From: CAXSBR01 sp964252015
GTDB taxonomy: Bacteria; Actinomycetota; Actinomycetes; Mycobacteriales; Jatrophihabitantaceae
DNA length: 64,000 nucleotides
Assembly (NCBI GenBank): GCA_964252015.1
Contig: CAXULW010000017.1
Span: 8,170-72,169 of the forward strand
Direction of reading: 5' to 3'
Made by a program: the position numbers and the translations under genes. Numbering within the stretch: the stretch's first letter is position 1; each line of letters starts with the position of its first letter. The notes below the pieces were generated by a model. The model had not been told where the DNA came from. It saw only the letters and a program-made list of their open reading frames with translations, and did no database searches. Positions 31,715-40,504 of the stretch are shown in pieces.

Positions 31715-33051
31715 ATGAACCGGGAACCGGAACAGATCGATGTCGATGACGGCGAGGATTAGATTCAACGAGTCGCGGCGATCGACGTTGCCAAGGCTTC
31801 GGGGATGGTGTGCATGCGGGTCCCGCATGCCACCGCGGCGGGGCGACGCGTGACCAAGGTGTGGGAGCTGAAGGCCACCACGACCGCGATCAATGGACCT
31901 GGCCGACACGCTGGCCGAGCAGGGCATCGGGCGGGTCGTGGTCGAGACGACGTCGGACTATTGGCGGCCGTTCGTCTACCTGTACCAAGCCCGCGGGCTG
32001 GTGGTGTGGCTGGTCAACGCCCATGACGTGAAGAACGTCCCGGGTCGCCCCAAGACCGATAAGCTCGATGCGGTGTGGCGGGCCAAGCTCAACGAGCGCG
32101 GCATGCTGCGGCCCAGCTTCGTCCCGCCGGCCGAGATTCGGCAGTTGCGCGACTAACCCGGCTGCGGGTCAACCAGACCGAGGACCGCACCCGGCACAAG
32201 CAGCGCGTCGAGAAAGCTGCTTGAGGACAGCTTGATCAAGCTGTCCACTGTCGCCAGCGACATCTTCGGCAAATCCGGACGAGCAATGCTCGACGCGCTG
32301 GCCGCCGGCGAACGTGACCCCGAGGTCCACGCCGACCTCGCTTTGGGCAAACTGCGCCCCAAACGGGCGGAACTGAAAGAGGCACTCACCGGGCGCTTCC
32401 ACGAACACCGCGCCGAACTGATCGACATGCTGCTGGAGGAGGTCGACGCGCTGACGGCCAAGATCGATGCGTTGACCGCTCGCGTGACGCAGCTGATCGA
32501 TGACATCCCCGCCGCTGCGGCACCTGCAGCCAAGCCAGGCCCGACCGACCCGGCCGCTGCGCCGCTTGCCGCCGTCGCCCGCCTAGATGAGATCAGCGGC
32601 ATCGGCCTGCTCGGAGCCCAGGCCATCATCGCCGAGGTCGGGCTGAACATGAGCCGTTCCCGACCGCCGGGCACCTGGTCTCCTCGGGCAAGCTCTCGCC
32701 GCGCACCATTCAGTCCGGCACACGCAGCCGCGCGGGCAAGACGGGTGAAGGCAACCTCAACCTCAAACGTGTGCTCGTCGACGCTGCGGCGTCGGTGGCC
32801 AGGACCGACACGTTCCTGGGCGAGCGTTACCGGCGGCTGGTCAAACGCCGCGGCAAGATAAAATCACTCGTCGCGGTCGCCCGATCGATCCTGGTCATCG
32901 TCTGGCACCTGCTCGCCGACCCGACCGTCCGCTTCCATGACCTTGGCGCGGACTTCTACTCCCGCACCATCCACACGAGCGGCGCACCCGCAACCTGGTG
33001 CACCAACTCGCAACCCTCGGCTATCACGTGACCCTCCCCCCGGCCGCCTAA
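31715..33051 (+). mobile_element. Decayed IS110-family transposase
   Basis: All sections of an IS110 (DEDD) transposase can be read in order but in changing frames. VAAIDVAKASGMVC comes after an in-frame TAG. LADTLAEQGIGRVVVE through VNAHDVKNVPGRPKTDKLDA and ERGMLRPSFVPPAEIRQLRD follows. Then IKLSTVASDIFGKSGRAML through LDEISGIG, and finally TDTFLGERYRRLVKRRGK and LVAVARSILVIVWHLL. Frame changes occur near 31890, 32155, 32225, 32650 and 32995. The element is dead. IS110 elements lack classical terminal inverted repeats, so ends are uncertain. It occupies the place that the GH26, copper oxidase and Excalibur genes hold in unit A. Confidence 0.88.
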
Positions 33052-33317
33052 CAAAACCCGACACCAACCCCGCCACGCGTGGGGCGGTCGATGCCGCACG
33101 CGCCCACCAGCCTCGGTATCGGAACCTCCCCCCCAAACCGTGGAGGCGCGGACTATGAGGACATCGACGCGTGGCAATTCCGATGACCCGTCTGCTGACG
33201 ATGAGCATCAGCGCGTTCGTCGGGCGTGACTGAATCGCTTCGACCGGAAGCAGGGGACTTACGGCTCTTCAAAAGTACAAGGAACCATGGCGCGGGGCCG
33301 CGTCGGTGGTGCTCGGC

Positions 33318-34616
33318 TTAGAAGGCGACCAAAGGCGATGTCGCCGCATCGGCGCGACTGCGAAAAGTGTGAACGTAATCAACGTCCATGTAGAGCGAGC
33401 TGGGCGTCGTGCTGTTTGGGTTGGATTGCATCGTGTAGTTCAGACGCATGTCCATCCACGCCCCGTTGAAGTACGCCGCGTGGGTGTCAGCCGCTCCGGT
33501 TGGCGTCCCATCCTGGTAGAACCGTAAGGTGGTCGGAGTCCACTCGATTCCGTATGTGTGCCAGCCAGTTGTGTCGGTGGTGGGCCGTCCGGCGTTGACG
33601 GCGGACCGCGGAGACTGATTGGCCGAGTTCTTGTACCAAACCGAGGTTGACCAGAAATACCCTGGTCCACCCTGCGGGGTGCCGAAGATTTCCAGCATAT
33701 CGATTTCGGCGCCCTGCTGGATCTGTGGGTTCCGCGAGGCGCTAGGATACGGTAGAGTGTTGGCGTCGTTGCACCACAAAGCCGGGAACATGCCGACGCC
33801 CTGGTTAGGAATTCGCGCCCGATACTCGATGTAGATGCTGTCAGCGTAGGACCCTTGGCCGAACTGGAACTGTGTCTTGGACGTAGTCGCTCCGCCGACC
33901 CACAAGGCTGACTGTCCGGTGACGCCCTTGCTGTGGATGTATGTCTGTTCCGATGAAGTCGTCTTGCGGCACGTAATCCGTAAAGCAGAGCCGTTCGTGG
34001 CCGTTTTATCGCTAATGATGGTGAATGGCGTCATCGTGCCATTTTCGCCATTGAACGAGTTATAGCTCGATCCGGCCGGGTCTTTCGCACCCGAACCGAA
34101 ATACGGCAGGTTTTGGTACCAGAGCGCGGTGTCGAAGGTGCTGAAGTCCTCAGCAAAGAGGGGAGTCGCCCCGCCACCAGGCGGCGTGGGCGGCGTGGGC
34201 GGCGTGGAGGTCGTGGGAACCGTGGCCGGCATTGACGCTGCGACACCAGCGCCCCGCGCATTGACCGCTGCGACAGACAGGTTGTACGTCCTTCCTGGAA
34301 CCAACTCGGTGAACGTGAAGGACCGTAACGAGGCGGCCACAGTCGTCGTGTACGCGCCGTATCCAGTGGAATCGACACCGTCTCGGGCTAAGCGGTAGCC
34401 GGTGACACGTGTACCGCCGGTCTGCGCGGGAGGTTGCCACGTGACAGTCGCCGACGTGGCAGCGGTTGTTGTACCAAGGTTGCGGGGGACACCGGCGCGG
34501 GTAGTCGCAGCGTCAGCGGTAGAAAGGCGGCCAGTCACGAGCGCACCAGCGACGCCGACGACGGCGCCTTTCAGGCAGTTGCGGCGGGTCACCATAGCGG
34601 TGGGCAGTAGCTCCAT
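33318..34616 (-). CDS. Tat-secreted Fn3-GH16 hydrolase, unit B
   Basis: A 432-residue enzyme: twin-arginine signal (MVTRRNCLKGAVVGVAGAL), one Fn3 domain (about 42-130), a Thr/Pro linker (133-150) and a GH16 domain (about 152-432) with AEIDMLEIFG giving Glu304, Asp306 and Glu309. The start at 34616 follows AAGGAG. The first 130 residues nearly repeat those of the separate Tat/Fn3 gene at 19452-19937, but there the partner domain is a GH26. The GH16 domain itself is of another subtype than the two GH16 lipoproteins of the locus, being longer and with different loops (WVGGATTSKTQFQFGQGSY). Likely substrate is the extracellular glycan made by unit B. Confidence 0.88.
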   Translation of the reverse strand: MELLPTAMVTRRNCLKGAVVGVAGALVTGRLSTADAATTRAGVPRNLGTTTAATSATVTWQPPAQTGGTRVTGYRLARDGVDSTGYGAYTTTVAASLRSFTFTELVPGRTYNLSVAAVNARGAGVAASMPATVPTTSTPPTPPTPPGGGATPLFAEDFSTFDTALWYQNLPYFGSGAKDPAGSSYNSFNGENGTMTPFTIISDKTATNGSALRITCRKTTSSEQTYIHSKGVTGQSALWVGGATTSKTQFQFGQGSYADSIYIEYRARIPNQGVGMFPALWCNDANTLPYPSASRNPQIQQGAEIDMLEIFGTPQGGPGYFWSTSVWYKNSANQSPRSAVNAGRPTTDTTGWHTYGIEWTPTTLRFYQDGTPTGAADTHAAYFNGAWMDMRLNYTMQSNPNSTTPSSLYMDVDYVHTFRSRADAATSPLVAF

Positions 34617-35865
34617 GTCAGGCTCCTTCTGAGTAGTGGAATCCGGCACGGCGCCGCATCGAGGGTTGACGGTTTCCTTGACCTCGGCGGTGTCGGGTCG
34701 TTCCTCGGTCTCGTTGACGAACTGGACGGTGAATAATTCTTTGCCTTGGTGAAAGGGTCATGATGTGTTCCTCAGGGTGCGGGAATACCGGGGCCGGCGT
34801 ATGCCGGACGGGCGAATGTGCGGAGGGCTGATTTGAGGCGCTTGCAGCGGATGATTGAACATTCGACACCGCAGAACGCCTGATTCGGCGTTCATTTCCG
34901 TATCGAGTGTCGGCGCGGTTGTCGCCGACCACTGCGAAGAGCTGCGACAAGAAACTGCGTATTAGTTAAGCGTTAGCTCAAAAAGCCCGGCAACTCGACT
35001 CGCGGTGGTCTGGGCGGTCGTTCGAGCTTCTTTAGCGTCGGATCGTCGCGTGGTAGGCGCACCGTTAGACCTAGATGGTGTTGACGCAAGAGTGGCTGCG
35101 AACCTACATAGCAAGTATCTCGCAGGGCAGGGCCGGTCTTGCGCCCCACCTCTGCGGAGTACCGGATCCTGAAACTGGGTTAAGCCTCGAACCGATACGC
35201 AGGTGTTAGCAGGTTCGGCGCTCTCACGGTTGCCTCGCCGCATACAGTTGCCGTGAATCGGGAGAGGCGCGGATGTTACTACCTGGCGCATGCGGCCTGG
35301 TGCGCCGCCAGTGAGGTCGAACCAGTTCGGAAGGAGCCTGACCGCCGCCGTGTTCGTTAACGTTCACATGCGGCTAGTTTTATCGGAAAGCCAGCTAGGG
35401 CACTGAGGCGCTATGCGTCATGATACTTCTCATTTCGATATCGCTGATGGGGACCAGCCTCTTGTTTCCCCGTCGAAGCAAACTCTAGCCGGACCTCGTC
35501 GGCGCGCAACTTAAAGCCATATCAGGACGAACTCAAGTTTGATCGGGGAGTCCTCTCGCTCGCCCATAACGCACAAACTTCCGGAGTGCCTCGGCGGTTC
35601 AATGACAAGAGAACTGCCCCTCAGCCGAAGGTTTGAGGCTGCTGTCCCCGCGGCAGGCTATTCGCGCAGATCGACGAGCCGGCGTCAGGTTACCGGCACT
35701 GTCGGCCCCGTGCGTTGCGTGAATCGGTCTGGGCGGTTGTCAGCAGACCGTCGGAAGGCTGACTTGAGATCATCACCACGTCCGAGTGACAATCCCGAGC
35801 GAAGGCGCCATGGGCTGGCGAAAACGCTGCGATCGAAAGACAGACGTTACGTTTGCCGGCGAAGT
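34617..35865. repeat. Long non-genic region, similar to 19938-20600
   Basis: About 1250 bases upstream of the minus-strand Fn3-GH16 gene. The best matches to the unit A spacer lie between 35380 and 35585, with weaker ones near the gene start (ggctccttctgagta, gatccggc). I find no convincing protein gene apart from the short conserved frame at 35413. Similarity to unit A ends at about 35590, which I take as the right edge of unit B. Confidence 0.5.
35413..35514 (+). CDS. Short conserved reading frame in duplicated spacer, unit B
   Basis: A 33-codon frame, MRHDTSHFDIADGDQPLVSP at its start, preceded by GAGG. It corresponds position by position to the first 25 codons of the frame at 20434 and then stops at TAA. 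The shared GDQPLVSPS and TL(A/G)G residues come from the segment that also forms the hairpin at 35449-35471. Coding status is unproven. Confidence 0.35.
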   Translation: MRHDTSHFDIADGDQPLVSPSKQTLAGPRRRAT

Positions 35866-36533
35866 TCAAGCCGCGGTAGTAGTCCAGTCCACACCCGGTC
35901 GAATTCGTCGGTCTTCGGTGGCGAAGCGGCCGGCTGCTGCCCCCGTCACAACGTTGTTGCAGCGGATCACGTTGTGTGGGCCCACGGCGGTGTTCTGAAG
36001 CCAGATGCCTACGCCGGGTGTCAACGCTTGCTGCAGGCTTCGGGCGTCGAACACCGTGACCGACATCGACGTCGCCAGCGCGCTACTCGACGTGGAGGAC
36101 GGCCACGGCGCCACGGGCGGCCCTGAGGCAGAACCGGCCGAGCCGGGAGCGCCCCCGGGTTCCGGTGACCGTGAACTTCACGAGACCGTGGTCGCGGCAT
36201 CCCCCCGCTGTGCTTTACCCTGTAGCGCAGATCGTGCCGACCGGCGCTCAGGCTGCTTGTGGCGGGCCGGAACTGATCGCTTTTTCGACGCCCAGGCACT
36301 TCCCGTCGAGCACGAACTTCAGTTCGTCGATGGCCGCACTGGTCGTCACCGTGAGCGGCAGCAGGTCACGGCCGGAGACCGTGTCACCGTTACGGGTAAC
36401 GGTGCGTTGACCGTCGCCGATCCGGCTGCGGTGTTCTTGTGGTGTTTTTCACGGTGAAAGCAACTACACAAAGGCACACGAGGGCTACGCCGATCGCGTC
36501 GACGGCCTGGATCGAGCGGCGTGAGCGGTGCAT
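35866..36533 (-). pseudogene. Broken secreted beta-helix (pectate-lyase-like) gene
   Basis: On the minus strand a signal-like start (MHRSRRSIQAVDAIGVALVC) begins at 36533. Frame changes follow, but an Ig-like segment (NGDTVSGRDLLPLTVTTSAA, then ELKFVLDGKCLG) and its end (SSLSAGRHDLRYRVK) are readable. A Gly/Ala/Ser/Pro linker leads to a short piece of right-handed beta-helix (SVTVFDARSLQQAL joined to VGIWLQNTAVGPHNVIRC). Intact proteins of this layout have several hundred residues of beta-helix and act as polysaccharide lyases or epimerases. Here most of it is deleted. It is probably another retired glycan-modifying enzyme of the same island. Confidence 0.5.
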
Positions 36534-36677
36534 GGCTACCGGACTTCTTTGACTGCCGCGCCGAACGCTCCTGACGCGTCGGCTGTAGTGGAGGGTGGCC
36601 CTCCGCCCTGGGGCGTGTCCATGCGTGGACATTCCACACGCAAATGTCGACGGTGACCGGGTGGACCGGCGCCACGG

Positions 36678-38072
36678 TCAGAATGGGCGGTCGGGGCGGT
36701 GGTTGACGTCGAGGCGGAGTAGGGCGTTCTCCACGACCTCGCTCAATGCGGGGTGGATCCAGTACTGGCCGCGGGCGACCTCGTGCACATGCTGCCCGAA
36801 TGCCATCGCCTGGATCAACGGCTGGATCAAGGTGGAGGCATACGGCCCCATCAGGTGCGCTCCGAGCAGGCAGCCGGTATCCGGATCGGCCAGCACCTTG
36901 CAGGCGCCGGTGGTGTCTTCCATGGCCCAGCCGAAGGCGGTGCCACCGAACTCCTGGGTCGCGCTGACGTAATTAACGCCGCGGTCGCGGGCCTGCTGTT
37001 CGGTCAGACCGACGCTGGCCAGCTGCGGATCGGTGAACACTGCGGATGGGATGCCCTCATGGTTGGAGCGCTGCAGCTTCTCCGGATGGGCCAGGTTGTG
37101 GGCGACGATGCGGGCGTCCTGGTTGGCGACGTGTTTGAGCTGGTCCGGGGAGCTGACGTCGCCCAGGGCCCATACGCCGGTGGCCGTGGTGCGTTGGTAT
37201 TCGTCCACGCGGACCAGCCCGTTATCGCCGGTCTCGACCCCGGCCGCGGCAAGCCCGAGGCGGTCGGAGTTGGGCACCCGTCCGGTCGCCACCAACAGCG
37301 CGTCCGCGGTGACGGTCGTGCCGTCGCTCAGGGTCAGGTCCACACCCGAGCCGGCTGAAGCCGCCGCCGTGACTGTGGTGTTCAGGCGGATGTCCCAGTG
37401 CAGGCGAGCCAGCTCGTTGAAGCGCCGGCCGATCTCTTCGTCCAGCCGTCCGAGCAGCTGGGGTCCGCGCACGATCATCGTCACCGTCGTGCCCAGGGCG
37501 CTGAAGATATGCGCGAACTCGGCTGCGATATAGCCGCCACCGACGATCACGAGCCGCGACGGTAGGTCGGGCAGGCGCATGATCGTGTCGGAGGTGTGAA
37601 ACGGCACCCCACTGTCCGCGATTACCGGTGGGACGGTGGCGCGCGAGCCGGTGGCAATGACGACATCGTCAGCGGTGAATTCCGTGCCGGCGGACGGGCC
37701 CGTGGTGATGCGCAGGCGGCGCGGGCCGGTGAACTCGACGTGGCCCTCGAACAGGGTGACGGCGGCACTGTCGCGGCGGTAGTTCCGGCCGCCGGCGGAG
37801 ATGGGATCGATCCGCCCGAAGACCCGGTTGCGGATCGCGGGCCAGTGCACGCCGTTCAACGAGGCGTCCAGCCCATAACGCCCGGCTACACCGACGGTAT
37901 TGGCCACGTCGGCGGCGTACACGTACATCTTGGTCGGGATGCATCCCACGTTCAGGCAGGTGCCGCCGAAGGTTGATTCCTCGACGATCGCCGTGGTCCG
38001 GGCGGACAGCTCGTCGGTCAAAATGGAGTTGCCGGAGCCCGATCCGATGACGACCAGGTCGAAGTGACGCAT
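36678..38072 (-). CDS. mtr: Mycothione reductase
   Basis: A 464-residue flavoprotein disulfide reductase. FAD motif IGSGSGN at the N-terminus, redox cysteines in GGTCLNVGCIPTK (about 38-50), NADPH-binding VIVGGGYIAAEFAHIF (about 170-186), second FAD contact GVWALGDVS and the dimer-interface HPALSEVVENALL at the C-terminus. The GSGSGN start and overall length fit Mtr, which reduces mycothione to mycothiol with NADPH, rather than lipoamide dehydrogenase. The start at 38072 gives the expected MRHFDLVVIGSGSGN; an upstream extension is not family-like. This marks the return to GC-rich chromosomal sequence after the glycan island and is direct evidence for mycothiol use. Confidence 0.92.
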   Translation of the reverse strand: MRHFDLVVIGSGSGNSILTDELSARTTAIVEESTFGGTCLNVGCIPTKMYVYAADVANTVGVAGRYGLDASLNGVHWPAIRNRVFGRIDPISAGGRNYRRDSAAVTLFEGHVEFTGPRRLRITTGPSAGTEFTADDVVIATGSRATVPPVIADSGVPFHTSDTIMRLPDLPSRLVIVGGGYIAAEFAHIFSALGTTVTMIVRGPQLLGRLDEEIGRRFNELARLHWDIRLNTTVTAAASAGSGVDLTLSDGTTVTADALLVATGRVPNSDRLGLAAAGVETGDNGLVRVDEYQRTTATGVWALGDVSSPDQLKHVANQDARIVAHNLAHPEKLQRSNHEGIPSAVFTDPQLASVGLTEQQARDRGVNYVSATQEFGGTAFGWAMEDTTGACKVLADPDTGCLLGAHLMGPYASTLIQPLIQAMAFGQHVHEVARGQYWIHPALSEVVENALLRLDVNHRPDRPF

Positions 38073-38152
38073 AACCGCACCGTAACTGTCATCGGCGGTA
38101 GGGCCGTGGCGAATGACCCCGGGTGTGGCCATCATCGCCCGGCCTCAGGGCA

Positions 38153-38191
38153 AGGCCTCCCGGCCGCCGCCAGTGGGTCGGCGGCCGGGCC
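38153..38191 (-). terminator. Strong GC hairpin after a small minus-strand gene
   Basis: CCGGCCGCCG (38160-38169) pairs with CGGCGGCCGG (38179-38188), with AGGCC/GGCCT extending the base past a small bulge. It lies 5 bases beyond the stop of the 42-residue frame at 38196-38324 and upstream of mtr on the same strand, so it should separate the two transcripts. Confidence 0.6.
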
Positions 38192-38195
38192 TGGA

Positions 38196-38324
38196 TCAGC
38201 GCGAGGTGTGCTTCGCGGTCCAGGGGCGGTTGAGCTCGTTCAGGCGACGCTGGGCGTTACGGACGTCGGCCCAGACGGCGGCGATGGAGGCGGTGCGGGT
38301 GGTGTTGCAGGTCGTTGTGTTCAT
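38196..38324 (-). CDS. Small hypothetical protein (42 residues)
   Basis: A 42-codon frame starting MNTTTCNTTRTASIAAVWAD, with an Arg/Asn/Leu-rich second half (VRNAQRRLNELNRPW) that could form one amphipathic helix. Support comes from the layout: AAGG a few bases before the ATG, an AT-rich promoter-like stretch (tacgtatcgtatgaag) just upstream, and a strong hairpin directly after the stop. Family not recognised. Small helical proteins of this kind are common and often unannotated in actinomycetes. Confidence 0.5.
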   Translation of the reverse strand: MNTTTCNTTRTASIAAVWADVRNAQRRLNELNRPWTAKHTSR

Positions 38325-38594
38325 GCCTTCATCTTCATACGATACGTAGGCAAAATCTACCGCAGAGGCGCCTAAACCCAGGTGAAACCGCTCACATGGC
38401 GACGATTGTTCGGCAACTAACGCCGATGACGGCTCACGGGCGTTTCGCGCCGGGGCGCGTCCCGGGGCCGACGGTGTGCCGCTGTGGCGCCCGGCGGCCG
38501 GTTGCCCAACCCTGACGGCGATCCTCCGCGGCGCGGCCGACCTCTAAGGTCGAACCCGAGCCGGCTGGGACGGGCCGGGCGAGCGGAGGACAAC

Positions 38595-40043
38595 GTGGCC
38601 GGGTCGGCAGTGGACACAGGGTCAGCAGTAAGCACAGGGTCAGCAGGAAGCACAGGGTCAGCAGGAAGCACAGGGTCAGCAGGAAGCACAGGGTCGGCAG
38701 TAGACACAGACGCCGTGCAGCGCACCTACGACCTGGACCGCGCCCACGTCTTCCATTCGTGGTTGGCCCAGGCCGCGTTCAAGCCGATGGTGATCACCTC
38801 GGCCCAGGGCAGCTACGTGGTGGACGGCGAGGGCAACCGATTGCTGGACTTCTCCAGCCAGCTGGTGAACACCAACATCGGTCACCAGCACCCCAAGGTG
38901 GTCGCCGCGATCAAGGCGCAGGCCGACCGGCTCTGCACCGTCGCCCCGCAGCACGCCAACGACCAGCGCAGCGAGGCGGCCCGCCTCATCGCCGACCTGG
39001 CCCCGGACGGCATGGACAAGGTGTTCTTCACCAACGCCGGCGCCGAGGCGGTGGAGAACGCGGTGCGGATGGCCCGTCTGCACACCGGGCGGATCAAGGT
39101 GCTGTCGACCTACCGCAGCTACCACGGCGGCACCAACACCGCGGTGAACCTGACCGGCGATCCGCGCCGCTGGGCCAACGACTACGGCAGCGCCGGCGCC
39201 GTCCACTTCTTCGGCCCGTTCCTCTACCGCTCGCCGTTCCACTCGACCACCGAGGCCGAGGAAAGCGAGCGGGCGCTGGAGCACCTCGAGCAGGTCATCG
39301 GGTTCGAGGGTCCGTCGACGATCGCTGCCATCATCCTCGAGTCCATCCCGGGCACGGCCGGCATCATGGTGCCGCCGCCGGGGTACCTGGCCGGGGTGCG
39401 GGCACTGTGCGACCGGTACGGCATCGTCCTCATCGCCGACGAGGTCATGGCCGGGTTCGGGCGCACCGGTGCGTGGTTCGCCTTCGAGCACTTCGACGTC
39501 GTCCCCGACCTGATCACCTTCGCCAAGGGCGTGAACTCGGGCTATGTCCCGCTCGGCGGCGTGATCATCAACGCGCCGATCGCGGCCACGTTCGACGATC
39601 GCGTCTACCCGGGCGGGCTGACCTACTCCGGGCATCCGTTGGCCTGCGCCGCGGCCGTGGCCACGATCAACGCCATGCACGACGAGGGCATCGTCGAGAA
39701 CGCGGCGGCGATCGGACGTGACGTGCTCGGACCTGGGCTGGCCGAGCTGGCCGCCAAGCACCCGGTGATCGGGGAGGTCCGCGGCCTCGGCGTGTTCTGG
39801 GCCCTGGACCTGGTCACCGACCGGGCGACGCGGGAACCGCTCGCGCCCTACGGCGGCACCAGCCCGGCCATGGCCGAGCTCGTGGCCGCGTGCAAGAAGG
39901 GCGGCCTGCTGCCGTTCACCAACTATCACCGACTGCACGTCGTCCCGCCCTGCACCGTCTCGGCGGACGAGGCCCGGGAAGGTCTGGCCATCCTGGACGA
40001 TGCGCTGAGCACTATCGCCGGCCACTACGTAGGCGCGGAGTAG
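38595..40043 (+). CDS. Class III aminotransferase with repeat N-terminus
   Basis: A 482-residue PLP enzyme. After a Gly/Ser/Ala/Thr-rich N-terminus of about 40 residues made of 18-bp repeats, the class III fold begins (TYDLDRAHVFHSW). Conserved parts are FTNAGAEAVENAVRMAR, SYHGGTN, the PLP-ring aspartate in LIADEVMAGFGRTG and the Schiff-base lysine in ITFAKGVNSGYVPLGG. The sequence suits aspartate-aminotransferase-family enzymes that use pyruvate or 2-oxoglutarate with taurine, beta-alanine or omega-amino donors; the exact donor is open. GGAGGA stands just before GTG 38595. A GTG at about 38718, after the repeats, would give the usual family length if the repeat region is not translated. A thioesterase gene follows after 8 bases. 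Confidence 0.85.
   Translation: MAGSAVDTGSAVSTGSAGSTGSAGSTGSAGSTGSAVDTDAVQRTYDLDRAHVFHSWLAQAAFKPMVITSAQGSYVVDGEGNRLLDFSSQLVNTNIGHQHPKVVAAIKAQADRLCTVAPQHANDQRSEAARLIADLAPDGMDKVFFTNAGAEAVENAVRMARLHTGRIKVLSTYRSYHGGTNTAVNLTGDPRRWANDYGSAGAVHFFGPFLYRSPFHSTTEAEESERALEHLEQVIGFEGPSTIAAIILESIPGTAGIMVPPPGYLAGVRALCDRYGIVLIADEVMAGFGRTGAWFAFEHFDVVPDLITFAKGVNSGYVPLGGVIINAPIAATFDDRVYPGGLTYSGHPLACAAAVATINAMHDEGIVENAAAIGRDVLGPGLAELAAKHPVIGEVRGLGVFWALDLVTDRATREPLAPYGGTSPAMAELVAACKKGGLLPFTNYHRLHVVPPCTVSADEAREGLAILDDALSTIAGHYVGAE
38601..38708 (+). repeat. 18-bp tandem repeat at aminotransferase N-terminus
   Basis: Six head-to-tail units of gggtcagcaggaagcaca with small variation in the outer ones. Each unit codes Gly-Ser-Ala-(Gly/Val)-(Ser/Asp)-Thr in frame with the enzyme. 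Slippage would change the tail in steps of six residues without a frameshift. Confidence 0.9.
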
Positions 40044-40051
40044 GTGCCGGT

Positions 40052-40504
40052 GTGAGCGAGCCCGAGATCGACACCAGCGAGATCGATACCACCGCGCACG
40101 CCGGGTTCCTCGGGGCGCTCGGCGTCCGGATGGACAGCGTTACCGCCGACCGAGCGATGTTGAGCCTGCCCATCACACCGGCGCTGCACCAGCCCAACGG
40201 CATCGTCCACGGCGGGGTCTACTGCACGATCGTCGAGACGCTGGCCAGCCTGGGCGCCGCGGTCTGGCTGGGCGATCGCGGGCACGTCGTCGGGGTGGCC
40301 AACCACACCGACTTCCTGCGGGCGACCCGGAACGGCACGCTGTACGCGGTGGGCACGCCCATTCACCGCGGCCGCACGCAGCAACTCTGGTTGGTCGAGA
40401 TCACCGACGCCGAACCCGGCACCGACGGGGCCCGGTTGATCGCCCGCGGCGAGGTCCGGCTGGCCAACATCGCGTCGACGGACCACCTGGCCGCCGGCGC
40501 CTGA
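40052..40504 (+). CDS. PaaI-type hotdog thioesterase
   Basis: A 150-residue hotdog-fold protein of the PaaI/YbgC group. The signature NGIVHGGVYCTIVETLASLGA (catalytic Asn/Gly and Glu region) is at about residues 48-68, followed by VGVANHTDFLRATRNGTLYA and typical C-terminal strands. Such enzymes hydrolyse acyl-CoA thioesters, often phenylacetyl- or hydroxyphenylacetyl-CoA types. GTG 40052 lies 8 bases after the aminotransferase stop, so the two are likely cotranscribed. It may clear acyl-CoA products linked to the same amine catabolism, which is an inference from neighbourhood only. Confidence 0.85.
   Translation: MSEPEIDTSEIDTTAHAGFLGALGVRMDSVTADRAMLSLPITPALHQPNGIVHGGVYCTIVETLASLGAAVWLGDRGHVVGVANHTDFLRATRNGTLYAVGTPIHRGRTQQLWLVEITDAEPGTDGARLIARGEVRLANIASTDHLAAGA

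Noticed and set aside
31715..33051. Programmed frameshifting in the IS110 transposase
   Set aside because: IS110 transposases are single frame; here at least five frame changes and an in-frame stop occur, so the element is simply decayed.
35539..36126. 195-codon plus-strand frame after unit B
   Set aside because: Arg/Ser-rich composition typical of shadow frames; the minus strand here carries recognisable beta-helix pieces.
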